Shown: in pieces, positions 26,927-35,336 of the stretch | Numbering within the stretch: position 1 is the stretch's first letter | How the letters are laid out: the number at the start of each line of letters is the position of its first letter | Source of the DNA: Vibrio zhugei | GTDB taxonomy: Bacteria; Pseudomonadota; Gammaproteobacteria; Enterobacterales; Vibrionaceae | Direction: 5' to 3' | NCBI RefSeq assembly: GCF_003716875.1 | Contig: NZ_CP033077.1 | Location: forward strand, 248,001 to 312,000 | Length of the DNA: 64,000 nt | The notes under the pieces: model-generated | Seen by the model: the letters and a program-made list of their open reading frames with translations, nothing else | The model's database searches: none | What the model was told of the DNA's origin: nothing | Translations under genes and position numbers: made by a program

Positions 26927-28507
26927 TTACACCTCCTTGATCAGGGTATCAGCAATACGTAACGATAACGCGGCAATGGTTAACGTACAGTTTACTGTGC
27001 CCACCGTTGGCATCGTGCCTGAACTTGCAATGAATAAGTTATCATGGTCGTGGGTACGACAATCTTTATCCACCACACTGTCTTTTGGATCAGAGCCCAT
27101 CAACACCGTACCGCAAATGTGCTGGTTATTTGAGAATTCATCACGATATTGAATCTCAGTCCCGCCCATCAACTTAGCAATTTTGGTATAAGCGTCACGG
27201 GTGTGAACCGCACTACGCTTAACATAGTCGTCAATGGCATAGTGGAATTCTGGTTTGGCGATACCCATCGCATCTTTCTGGTTCGCACTAGGAACAATGC
27301 GGTTCTCTGGATGAGGCAGTAATTCATGAAAACTATCAAATTGAACAAAACGTGCCGCTTTATCACGGATCTCATTATCCAACACGTCGCCCAAACGTAA
27401 CTGATCTTGCGCTAAAATTTCTGACGTCACTTGATCCGTGCGGTTCATATTCGACAAGTGCAGTTTCTTACCTGCATATTGAGAACGGAAATCCCCATCT
27501 CGCCAGCCTACAATCGACGTCATTTCTTGAGCACCGCGTCCTGGCCACAGTTTTTCACTCGCATAAAAACGAATGCCTGTCCCTGGGTGATCCATTAAAT
27601 TACGACCCACCATATCGGAGCTGTTACCCACGTCTGACATCAGCATCAATTTTGGTGTTTCAATGCCGTTCGCTGCCAGTACAAAGTAGTCACCTTCCAC
27701 TTTCACGGATTCACCATCCGGTGTGTAGTAGTGCACGGCAACAATTTTGTTGTTTGCCCCTTTCTCGACTTTGTAGACCACCGCTTGATCAATCACGGTG
27801 GCGCCATTCGCTTCGGCTTTCTCGACATGCGTAATGCCGTTATACATCGCGCCAATTGGACAAATCGGCATACAGTTGTTATTACCACAACACGTCGGGC
27901 GATTATCATAAGGACGACTATTACGAGCAACCGGCTCCGTAACCACATAAAAATCATGATTATTTAAACGATCTTTAATCACTTTCTCATTGTAAGAGAT
28001 CGGCAGCGGAGACATCGGATACGGGTGAGAACGCGGTGAACCTAGCTCTTCATCATTCGGTCCCCACACCCCGAGCTCTTCTTCAGCGCGCTGATACCAG
28101 CGCTCCAAATCTTTATACTCTAATGGCCAATCACGTCCGATCCCATAAATAGACTGTAGTTTAAAATCGTTGGGGATAAAACGCCAAGCAGAAGCCGCCC
28201 AGTGCCAAGTGGTGCCGCCAACCGCACGAATATACTGTGCATCGTATGGTTGCTCACCTTTTTGAATTAAATATCCATTATTAGGATTAAATTCAGGATG
28301 AGGCGCATAAGGCGTGGAAGGATACGGAGCCATGAAATCGGATTTATTCGGCTTATTACGAAAACGCTCAACAATTTCACCACGAGAATAACGCGGACCG
28401 GCTTCCAAAATGAGTACGGATTTGCCCGCTTTCGCTAATTCGTTTGCCACTAAGCCACCAGCAACACCAGAACCAACGACGACAACATCGGCTTTTTTTA
28501 TAGTCAT
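26927..28507 (-). CDS. GMC-family FAD dehydrogenase large subunit
   Basis: About 526 residues from the MTIKKADVVVVG start. The Rossmann FAD motif is VVVGSGVAGGLVANELAKAG. A Cys-rich block CCGNNNCMPICPIGA (around residue 220) is typical of gluconate 2-dehydrogenase/FAD-GDH alpha subunits, where it can hold an iron-sulfur cluster. The C-terminal active-site part has HICGTVLMGSDP and SSGTMPTVGTVNCTLTIAAL (His and Asn catalytic pair). The exact sugar, sugar acid or polyol oxidised is not determinable. ATG at 28507 shares one base with the small-subunit TAA (TAATG), indicating translational coupling; a longer start at 28540 lies inside the upstream gene. Confidence 0.92.
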   Translation of the reverse strand: MTIKKADVVVVGSGVAGGLVANELAKAGKSVLILEAGPRYSRGEIVERFRNKPNKSDFMAPYPSTPYAPHPEFNPNNGYLIQKGEQPYDAQYIRAVGGTTWHWAASAWRFIPNDFKLQSIYGIGRDWPLEYKDLERWYQRAEEELGVWGPNDEELGSPRSHPYPMSPLPISYNEKVIKDRLNNHDFYVVTEPVARNSRPYDNRPTCCGNNNCMPICPIGAMYNGITHVEKAEANGATVIDQAVVYKVEKGANNKIVAVHYYTPDGESVKVEGDYFVLAANGIETPKLMLMSDVGNSSDMVGRNLMDHPGTGIRFYASEKLWPGRGAQEMTSIVGWRDGDFRSQYAGKKLHLSNMNRTDQVTSEILAQDQLRLGDVLDNEIRDKAARFVQFDSFHELLPHPENRIVPSANQKDAMGIAKPEFHYAIDDYVKRSAVHTRDAYTKIAKLMGGTEIQYRDEFSNNQHICGTVLMGSDPKDSVVDKDCRTHDHDNLFIASSGTMPTVGTVNCTLTIAALSLRIADTLIKEV

Positions 28508-29022
28508 TATGCGTGTTTCTCCACGGGTTTCTCGGCCCAAAAGCCAGGTTTATTCGGACAGTAGCTACGCGGTGTAAGCACATCATCAACCGCGGAAAAT
28601 TCTAGCGCATGGCGGTAAGCGATGACCTGAGCATCAGGACCGTCACCCACAATGCCCGTGTACCAAGCGGATAAGATGGTTTTGGCTGTTTTTTGTGCCT
28701 CTGGACTCAGTTTTTCGGTATAGGTTTTCGGATCTAATTGACTTAGTTCTTTTTCTAATGACATGACTTGATTAGAAAAATTTGATTGTTCCGCTTGCAA
28801 TGCATGAAAAAAACGGTCAACGAGAACGTCAGGCAAAGACGCGCGTCCTGTTAAGGTTTTCGACACGGACACAAACGCTGAAGGCACATCATCAGCAAGC
28901 GCATCAGCCATGACATTAAATGCTGGGAAAAAAGATAATAGGCTAGTGGAAGCGAGCCCTTTGATAATATTACGTCGAGTCTTATCGTGAGACGACGCAT
29001 GTTTAGAATAATACTTGCTCAT
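28507..29022 (-). CDS. dehydrogenase small subunit with Tat signal (gluconate/sorbitol DH gamma)
   Basis: About 171 residues. The N-terminus holds a twin-arginine motif (KTRRNIIKGLAST, then SLLSFFPAFNVMADA), so the subunit, with the co-folded FAD subunit that lacks its own signal, is probably exported by Tat. The rest is helical and matches the small subunit family (membrane-bound D-sorbitol/gluconate dehydrogenase), with TARTxLSAWYTGIVG-like TILSAWYTGIVGDG and YCPNKPGFWAEKP at the end. First gene of the operon. The start at 29022 (MSKYYSK) is chosen because AGGGTG precedes it; an ATG at 29043 is an alternative. Confidence 0.88.
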   Translation of the reverse strand: MSKYYSKHASSHDKTRRNIIKGLASTSLLSFFPAFNVMADALADDVPSAFVSVSKTLTGRASLPDVLVDRFFHALQAEQSNFSNQVMSLEKELSQLDPKTYTEKLSPEAQKTAKTILSAWYTGIVGDGPDAQVIAYRHALEFSAVDDVLTPRSYCPNKPGFWAEKPVEKHA

Positions 29023-29210
29023 AGCACACCCTGTATTTCGCAATCACTGCTTAATCTCAGTTGTATATAAATTGTAACGACAATACAAAAACGAGGCTAA
29101 TTGTTAACCTCGTTCCGTTATTCATCTCATTTCATTGTAACAGAAAGTAACGAATTTTCCACAACTTGCTAATATAGCGTTGCTTTAGCGGAAGAGAGCG
29201 CTAAATCGCA

Positions 29211-29654
29211 TCACTGAATCTCAATAATGGATAATCCATTGGCAAGAATTTCATCGAACTCAGCTCCGTCTAACATCTGTCCTAGCGGGGCCTGAGGGGT
29301 AATAACGGTAATGCGACCATGGTCCAGTAATGTGCCCCCACACACAGGTAATAACCAATAGTTTTTATGGTTACTGAGCGTCACTAATGCGCCGTATTCA
29401 ATGCAGTCGTCATTGTTAAAATCTTGCAAATTTAATGCGTTGACTCGATGAATCGTTCTATCACAGTCAATAACACGCTGTGATTGCCCATGTGCCAGAT
29501 ACGCAGCCTCTAACCCAATGGTATCGTACTGGGTCTCAGCCACACTCTGCTCATGGGTTGCGGCATCATGAGCACTTGTTGCGGCGTTTAACGCTGTCGT
29601 GCGCTGAGAGTCGAGACGTTGTAACAACTCTTGGCGTAGGGTTTGTTTATTCAT
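29211..29654 (-). CDS. GreA/GreB-like protein
   Basis: 147 residues. The N-terminal half is helical and Ala/Gln-rich, compatible with a short coiled coil. The C-terminal half, with IEYGALVTLSNHKNYWLLPVCGGT and ITPQAPLGQMLDG, resembles the FKBP-like C-domain of GreA/GreB, where SPLGRALLG-type ends are typical. It is not canonical GreA (158 aa with an acidic EGD/DLKEN tip), because the tip motif is not seen. A role in binding RNA polymerase is therefore only a suggestion. It stands alone between two operons. Confidence 0.6.
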   Translation of the reverse strand: MNKQTLRQELLQRLDSQRTTALNAATSAHDAATHEQSVAETQYDTIGLEAAYLAHGQSQRVIDCDRTIHRVNALNLQDFNNDDCIEYGALVTLSNHKNYWLLPVCGGTLLDHGRITVITPQAPLGQMLDGAEFDEILANGLSIIEIQ

Positions 29655-29719
29655 CTTTAAAATTCAACACTAAAAACGCGAATTATACTCAAAACCCTCG
29701 TTCAAGGCGATTCACTTAT

Positions 29720-29752
29720 AAAAAATGCCTAATCTCAAAAAGATTAGGCATT
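29720..29752 (-). terminator. terminator of YdeP-type oxidoreductase gene
   Basis: AATGCCTAATCT pairs perfectly with AGATTAGGCATT, followed on the minus strand by TTTTTTAT. It lies 24 bp past the stop at 29776. Confidence 0.88.
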
Positions 29753-29775
29753 CAGTGACATCAAACGAGAAACGT

Positions 29776-32085
29776 CTACGCGCTGGTCGCTAGCCAAGGT
29801 TCGGCTTGCGTGCGGCTGACACACACATTGATGGATTTTGACGTCGGCGTATCACACAAGTCCCCTTTGCTTCCTAAAGGGACGAGCGCGTTGGCCTCAG
29901 GGAAATACGCCGCAACATTCCCTTTCGCGATATCAAACGGTACTGCTTTGAATGCTTCAATACGGCGTTCAATATCATCATTCCAGAGTGTTTCGAGATC
30001 AATCAAATCCCCTTTGCTCAATCCTTGCTCTTGCATATCTTCTTCATTCATGAAAACGACATTACGTTCGCCAAAGACCCCACGATAACGATCATCCATA
30101 CCGTAAATAGTGGTGTTGTATTGATCATGAGAACGCATGGTTTGTAATACAAACACTCGTTTATCCGTCATGGTTTGCGTATCCACCCCAGTGACGAACT
30201 CTGGTAACGCATTGGTGGTGATTTGTGCTTTACCCTGCACGGTATTCCAGGTTAATTCACGTGCCGAGTTACCCAAGTAAAAACCACCTGGTTCATCCAT
30301 ACGGGTGTTGACATCAGTAAAACCAGGTAGCATGGCCTCCATGAGGTCACGAATGCGATCGTAATTGTCAGCCAGCGCTTGCCATTCAATCGGATCCATC
30401 GCTCCGAACGTCGCACTTCCCATTCCGGCAATGATCGCGACTTCAGAGCGCATGTCTGTACTCAACGGTTTCACTTGACCTTTTGAGGAATGCACCATAG
30501 AAAACGAATCTTCCACCGTTACTTTTTGCTCGCCAGACGCTTGCAAATCGATATCCGTCCGGCCAAAGCACGGTAAAATAAGCGAGTCTTTGCCTGGATT
30601 GACATGACTGCGATTGAGTTTTGTTGCCACATTCACCGTTAAGTTGCATTGGTGCATGGCTTGAGCAACACGTTCAGTATCGGGCGCTGCAGCAACTAGG
30701 TTACCACCCATACCGATGAACACTTTACTGTCGCCGCGTAGCATCGCTTCAATCGCATTGACCACATTGTGCCCATGCTGCCGAGGGGGTTTGAAACCGA
30801 ATACTGCTTCAAAGTTATCAAGGAAAGCTTGACCCGGTTTTTCATTGATGCCCACCGTGCGGTCACCTTGCACATTGGAGTGACCACGCACAGGACACAA
30901 GCCCGCGCCTTCTTTGCCAATCTGGCCAAATAATAATTGAAGATTGACCAATTCCTGTATCGTTGCGACGGAATGTTTATGTTGGGTGATCCCCATCGCC
31001 CAAGTCACAATGACACGTTCAGCAGCTTGATAAATGTCCGCCAGCTGAGTGATATCATCTAATGACAATCCAGACTGCTCAACAATGGTCTCCCAAGACG
31101 TCGCTCTTACTTCCTCTAAATACGCTTCCATCCCCTGCGTATGCTCAGCAATGAACGCCAAGTCAAACACGGAATCGCCGTGTTTTTGCGCGTCTTCATG
31201 ACGAGCTAGCAAAGATTTCACCATGCCACGCACAATCGCCATATCCCCGCCCAATTTGGGAATGAAATAATGGCTCGTCGTCGGCGTCGAACCATTACTC
31301 AACATTTCCAATGGATGTTGAGGGTTGGTGAAACGCTGCAAGCCTCGTTCTCTCAAATTATTCAGCGCGACCACTTTGGCACCGCGGCGATAAGCGCTGG
31401 ATAAGGTCTCAAGCATGCGTGGGTGATTGGTGCCGGGGTTCTGTCCAAATAAAAATATGGCATCCGCCACGTCAAAATCATCAATTTTTGTCGTGCCTTT
31501 ACCGATGCCAATGGTTCCCGCTAACGCCACACTGGTTGCTTCATGGCACATGTTTGAACAATCAGGAAAGTTATTGGTCCCTAAACGACGAGCAAAAAGT
31601 TGATAAATAAAGGCGGCTTCATTGCTAGTACGACCAGACGTATAAAACTCCGCTTGGTTCGGATTATCAAGCGCGTTAAGGTGATGAGCAATCAGAGCAA
31701 AGGCATCGTCCCAAGTGATAGGCTCATAATGATCGGTTTCTTCATTGTAACGCATCGGCTCACTCAGCCGACCCTGATATTCTAGAAAATAATCGGTTTG
31801 TTTATTTAACCAAGTGACCGAATATTGACTAAAGAAATCACGGTCAACACGTTTCGACGTGGCTTCCCAGTTTACTGCCTTAGCGCCATTTTCACAAAAA
31901 CGAAAACGCCCAGGAACCCCTTTTTCACCCCACGCACACCCAGGACAATCAAAACCTTTATTTTGGTTCGTTTTCATTAAGTTAGCGAGGTTTTTTGCGA
32001 CGTTTTCACTTTGCAAAAGATGCTTTGTTGTGCTTTTTAATGCGCCCCAGCCACCTGCTGAACCATTATATTCTTTTATACTCAT
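29776..32085 (-). CDS. ydeP: molybdopterin oxidoreductase, FdhF/YdeP family
   Basis: About 769 residues from MSIKEYNG at 32085; an upstream in-frame Met at 32133 would add 16 Cys/Arg-rich residues and is less likely. N-terminal features are GFDCPGCAWGEKG and FCENGAKAVNWEAT, typical of the YdeP subfamily. The molybdopterin-binding body has YTSGRTSNEAAFIYQLFARR, FPDCSNMCHEAT and IFLFGQNPGTNHPRML, and the C-terminal dinucleotide-binding domain has RSHDQYNTTIYGMDDRYRG. E. coli YdeP is linked to acid resistance, but its substrate is unproven. It is likely a cytoplasmic Mo-bis-MGD enzyme; no FdhD gene is adjacent. Confidence 0.9.
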   Translation of the reverse strand: MSIKEYNGSAGGWGALKSTTKHLLQSENVAKNLANLMKTNQNKGFDCPGCAWGEKGVPGRFRFCENGAKAVNWEATSKRVDRDFFSQYSVTWLNKQTDYFLEYQGRLSEPMRYNEETDHYEPITWDDAFALIAHHLNALDNPNQAEFYTSGRTSNEAAFIYQLFARRLGTNNFPDCSNMCHEATSVALAGTIGIGKGTTKIDDFDVADAIFLFGQNPGTNHPRMLETLSSAYRRGAKVVALNNLRERGLQRFTNPQHPLEMLSNGSTPTTSHYFIPKLGGDMAIVRGMVKSLLARHEDAQKHGDSVFDLAFIAEHTQGMEAYLEEVRATSWETIVEQSGLSLDDITQLADIYQAAERVIVTWAMGITQHKHSVATIQELVNLQLLFGQIGKEGAGLCPVRGHSNVQGDRTVGINEKPGQAFLDNFEAVFGFKPPRQHGHNVVNAIEAMLRGDSKVFIGMGGNLVAAAPDTERVAQAMHQCNLTVNVATKLNRSHVNPGKDSLILPCFGRTDIDLQASGEQKVTVEDSFSMVHSSKGQVKPLSTDMRSEVAIIAGMGSATFGAMDPIEWQALADNYDRIRDLMEAMLPGFTDVNTRMDEPGGFYLGNSARELTWNTVQGKAQITTNALPEFVTGVDTQTMTDKRVFVLQTMRSHDQYNTTIYGMDDRYRGVFGERNVVFMNEEDMQEQGLSKGDLIDLETLWNDDIERRIEAFKAVPFDIAKGNVAAYFPEANALVPLGSKGDLCDTPTSKSINVCVSRTQAEPWLATSA

Positions 32086-32606
32086 GTTATTTCTCGCTCG
32101 TGCTACACAACGTGGGCAACCTGCATTACTCACCTTGTGTCAAACCGGTTCTATTTAGATTGAAAGCCTCTGATGGGCTCTGTTCCAAATAAACGTATAC
32201 TCGTTCACACGCCAACTACGGTTACTTGCCAATCGGTCGATTATTCTGCAAACACTCTGTTTTGTGATTGACGTACTGCTCAACACCATGATGTCACAGC
32301 ACAAGAATCAATCGGCACGATAACGCCAAATTATAGATACAACTATCCCATCAATATGTCACTAAAGATGGGAGTATTTGACTAATCAGAAAATAACGGG
32401 GACAACTCGCTGGACTCGCTATTTGGTGATGTGTGGTAAGCAATGGATTGACGTAATGCTCTCAACATTGCCACATGAACAAACCTAACAGAACGTTCAT
32501 ATGCGACAAAAACTACTCCTCACATTCGCAAACGTCAACTGCTATTGTTGAGCACTCTCATTTATTATTAGGTAATTGTGACAATCTAGAATACGCCTGC
32601 AACAGA
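32086..32606. other. intergenic stretch, nothing recognised
   Basis: AT-rich spacer between the YdeP gene start and the 3' end of the unknown three-gene operon. A short + strand open frame at 32475-32678 overlaps the unknown operon antisense and looks spurious. The promoter of the oxidoreductase gene should lie near 32100-32200. No hairpin with a U-run was found for the operon's 3' end. Confidence 0.35.
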
Positions 32607-33122
32607 CTATTCACATGCGATACAATTGGAACATCGCCGATGAGAGGCGGACGTATTATCGGCCAGAGCAATCTTTAACGAGTGAGCAATATGGTAGGTA
32701 CAACGTCCTTTCATACCATCAGAATGAATTTTAATCGCATCCATGATATGGGGGGGAAGTACGCGGCGAAATGTTGCGTGAATTTGAGCACGAACCTCTT
32801 GGATAAACTTGGCAGTCATGGGCTGTAAGTTATGATAATACCGATGAAGCACATCGGATTCATCCTCCAGCCCAAAGGTCTGATAGATACGGACATCACC
32901 TCGCAAATGCCACACATAGTTAACGTAACGCATTGCGTGATTGATGTCAGAAACAAAGCGAGAATCAACCGTAATCCGACGACTGTCATGCAATGCGATA
33001 AAGCAATACAACGCCAACAGTTTTGCGGATAAAAATACCCTGATATCTCCGACGGTCAGCGAGCGAGTTGCCGGCTCAATGACGATCTGTAACGGCTCAG
33101 TCAGTTGACTCATCGTCATCAC
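32607..33122 (-). CDS. unknown protein, winged-helix-like N-terminus (operon gene 3)
   Basis: 171 residues. The N-terminal part IEPATRSLTVGDIRVFLSAKLLALYCFIAL follows the pattern of a winged-helix domain (strand-turn-strand, then 'L-T/S-x-K/E-x-x-L-L'). The C-terminal part, with a helix (MTAKFIQEVRAQIHATF) and CTYHIAHSLKIAL, is reminiscent of the DNA-binding tail of some CARF/HTH proteins such as TIGR02584-type CRISPR-linked proteins; this comparison is from memory and weak. The last 12 residues contain three cysteines (RRCSNCIACE). Its start is 3 bp after the stop of the upstream gene. Function unknown. Confidence 0.55.
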   Translation of the reverse strand: MMTMSQLTEPLQIVIEPATRSLTVGDIRVFLSAKLLALYCFIALHDSRRITVDSRFVSDINHAMRYVNYVWHLRGDVRIYQTFGLEDESDVLHRYYHNLQPMTAKFIQEVRAQIHATFRRVLPPHIMDAIKIHSDGMKGRCTYHIAHSLKIALADNTSASHRRCSNCIACE

Positions 33123-33125
33123 CGC

Positions 33126-33395
33126 TTAATTAAGATAAATACTCTCGAAAGCCACCATTTGGCTATAGTTATCTTGAATGAGCGGCCTGATTCGCTGGTC
33201 TAACATTTGATAAGTTTGCATAGAGCACGACGTGAGCGTTAACGAATTCAGCGTTTGTAAGTTTAACAGAGCGCCATTCGGGATTTGCATAGCCATGTTA
33301 CCCGCTAACAAGTAGCAAGACTCATCCACCGCCCCAATGTCGCCTGGCGGAACCACTAACAGCTCAATCACAGGTAAGAACTGGTAACGTTCCAT
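33126..33395 (-). CDS. unknown 89-aa protein (operon gene 2)
   Basis: Small soluble protein with an alternating hydrophobic pattern (FLPVIELLVVPPGDIGAVDESCYLLAGN, LLNLQTLNSLTLTSCSMQTYQML), suggesting a mixed alpha/beta fold. No known motif. It lies between two other small genes with 18-bp and 3-bp gaps, so it is almost certainly co-transcribed. The ribosome site is weak. The residues are not low-complexity, which argues for a real gene. Confidence 0.5.
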   Translation of the reverse strand: MERYQFLPVIELLVVPPGDIGAVDESCYLLAGNMAMQIPNGALLNLQTLNSLTLTSCSMQTYQMLDQRIRPLIQDNYSQMVAFESIYLN

Positions 33396-33413
33396 AAAAT
33401 TCTGATAATAAAA

Positions 33414-33674
33414 CTATTCAACATCATCAGTCTCTGTACTGGTAATAAATATCAGCTTTTGAACGTCGGTCGACAAAACTTGTAAACGTTCCAAAATAAC
33501 ATGAGCAATGGTCGGTTTCGCCAAACAAAAGTTGGGATCAATCACGATCAACTCTTGGGTCGCTTGTAACAATGCATCCATCGGATGCGCAACGTCATGC
33601 GCTTTGGACTCGAAAGCGAGCGCAGAAGATATCTCACCACGTGAGTCTCCACCTAAACGGTCATCATAGTTCAT
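33414..33674 (-). CDS. unknown 86-aa protein (operon gene 1)
   Basis: Small acidic protein: polar N-terminus (MNYDDRLGGDSRGEISS), then a helical/strand part, ALLQATQELIVIDPNFCLAKPTIAHVILERLQVLSTDVQKLIFITS. The pattern looks like part of an alpha/beta domain. No family recognised. First gene of the operon; its start has AAGGAG-type purines nearby (GGAGCGAG upstream). Divergent from rbgA with a 615-bp spacer. Confidence 0.5.
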   Translation of the reverse strand: MNYDDRLGGDSRGEISSALAFESKAHDVAHPMDALLQATQELIVIDPNFCLAKPTIAHVILERLQVLSTDVQKLIFITSTETDDVE

Positions 33675-34289
33675 AGCTTAGCTCGCTCCTTACAATCATT
33701 CTCTACGCTAATAAGCCATACATCGGCCTTATTATTTTACTGTGAATGGTGACGGCGAAATCATTGCGCTTGATGCTAATATTTCGCCCAACACTGATAA
33801 AAACCTCAAAACCAACTCATTAACTTTGGGGTCAATGTCATGATAATGTGAGATTATTATCATGATTAAGACATAAATAGTATAGATGAACATAGTATTG
33901 TTAGCTCTATCACAAATAAATTTACATTTTTTATCCGTTCATCAAGAAATAACGCTTCACTCTGCTCCCCCTCTCGTTAACGGTCTAGGGCTCTATTGAT
34001 CGGCATACTCACTCTACCCATGTTTTGTATTATGATTTTGTATTCGTCAATCCGACCCTCGGAATAACGCCAAGAGCATGAGGAAGACAATTGGCGGAAT
34101 ACGCGCGTAACATTGTTCGTCTTAACCATAAAATGTTAACATGATCACATCGAAAACCGCTGTGACAGCCGTGACAGACAATAGGTGAGAGGCATCCTGT
34201 CTAATCGAGCCAGACTTGGCCCACATAGTAGGTCTTCCATCTGATGTCTTGGTCGCTTAGCCTTAAGAATTAAAAGGTATATCTTTCAA
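33675..34289. other. long divergent intergenic region with palindrome
   Basis: 615 bp between the unknown operon and rbgA. It contains the palindrome at 33838-33865, listed separately, and is otherwise AT-rich with no open frame of note. Promoters for both divergent units must lie here. Confidence 0.4.
33838..33865. promoter_or_regulatory. inverted repeat, possible operator
   Basis: TCATGATAAT and ATTATCATGA are perfect 10-bp arms around an 8-bp spacer, about 165 bp upstream of the first unknown-operon gene. The GATAAT units recall Fur sites, but the spacing differs from a standard Fur box. It could equally be a hairpin in RNA. Confidence 0.4.
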
Positions 34290-35234
34290 ATGATTAGCAA
34301 TAAAATTCAATGGTTTCCTGGCCATATGCATAAAGCCCGCAAAGAAATCGAAGAAGTCATTCCACAAATCGATGTCATCATTGAAGTCTTGGATGCTCGT
34401 ATACCCTTCAGCAGTGAAAACCCTCTGATCTCTTCACTGCGTGGCGAAAAGCCCGTTGTCAAAGTATTGAACAAACGTGATTTGGCCGATCCAAGCACGA
34501 CAGAGCTATGGATTGAGCACCTAGAGAAAGAGCAAGGCGTCAAAGCCATGGCAATCACAACATCTCAATCCTCGGAAGTGCATAAGATCATGGAGCTATG
34601 CCGTAAATTGGCGCCACACCGTGAAGAAGTCGGCAAGAATATTCGCACCATGATCATGGGGATTCCTAATGTCGGCAAGTCGACCATTATTAATAGTCTC
34701 GCAGGACGTATCATCGCACAAACTGGTAACCAACCGGCTGTGACCCGTCGCCAGCAGCGTATCAATTTGCAAAATGGCATCGTTTTATCCGATACCCCAG
34801 GTATTTTATGGCCAAAAGTTGAAAACCCGCACAGTGGCTTTCGTCTGGCCGCCACAGGGGCAATTAAAGATACGGCGATGGAATATGATGAAGTGGCATT
34901 TTATACCGTGGAGTACCTTGCCGAGTATTACCCAGAGCGTTTAATGGAGCGTTATCAACTCGACGAAACACCACAATCCGACATTGAATGGATGGAAGCC
35001 ATTGGACGTAAACGTGGCGCACTGCGTGCGGGTGGACGTGTCGACTTGCACAAAGCCTCAGAAATTTTGCTGCATGAATTACGTCAAGGTACCTTAGGTG
35101 AGATTACTTTAGAACGACCAGAGATGATTACTGAAGAATTGGTGCAAGTGGAAATCGATGCCGCGCAAAAAGCGGCAGATAAAGCCAGAATCAAAGAAGA
35201 GCGCCGTAAACGTTACTTGCGTAACAAGCGCTAA
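34290..35234 (+). CDS. ylqF: ribosome biogenesis GTPase YlqF/RbgA
   Basis: 314-residue circularly permuted GTPase: the G4 motif NKRDLAD (about residue 61) precedes G1 GIPNVGKSTIINS (about 123) and G3 DTPGI (about 170). The opening IQWFPGHMHKARKEI is the YlqF/RbgA hallmark. It acts in late 50S subunit assembly in Bacillus; the role in Vibrio is inferred from homology. The C-terminal tail is basic and charged (KARIKEERRKRYLRNKR), consistent with rRNA contact. ATG follows AAGG. Confidence 0.92.
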   Translation: MISNKIQWFPGHMHKARKEIEEVIPQIDVIIEVLDARIPFSSENPLISSLRGEKPVVKVLNKRDLADPSTTELWIEHLEKEQGVKAMAITTSQSSEVHKIMELCRKLAPHREEVGKNIRTMIMGIPNVGKSTIINSLAGRIIAQTGNQPAVTRRQQRINLQNGIVLSDTPGILWPKVENPHSGFRLAATGAIKDTAMEYDEVAFYTVEYLAEYYPERLMERYQLDETPQSDIEWMEAIGRKRGALRAGGRVDLHKASEILLHELRQGTLGEITLERPEMITEELVQVEIDAAQKAADKARIKEERRKRYLRNKR

Positions 35235-35241
35235 GCCAAAT

Positions 35242-35275
35242 CGTCCGTGTCGCGTCATCTCTCGCGGCACGGACG
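35242..35275. terminator. hairpin between rbgA and COG0523 GTPase gene
   Basis: CGTCCGTGTCGCG pairs with CGCGGCACGGACG (one G-U pair) just past the rbgA stop and between convergent genes. GC-rich stem, no U-run. Confidence 0.55.
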
Positions 35276-35336
35276 GCCTAACCACTCAGATAGATCATCC
35301 CTTATCGCTGGCAAGGTCCATTCGTCAAGCCCTTGT

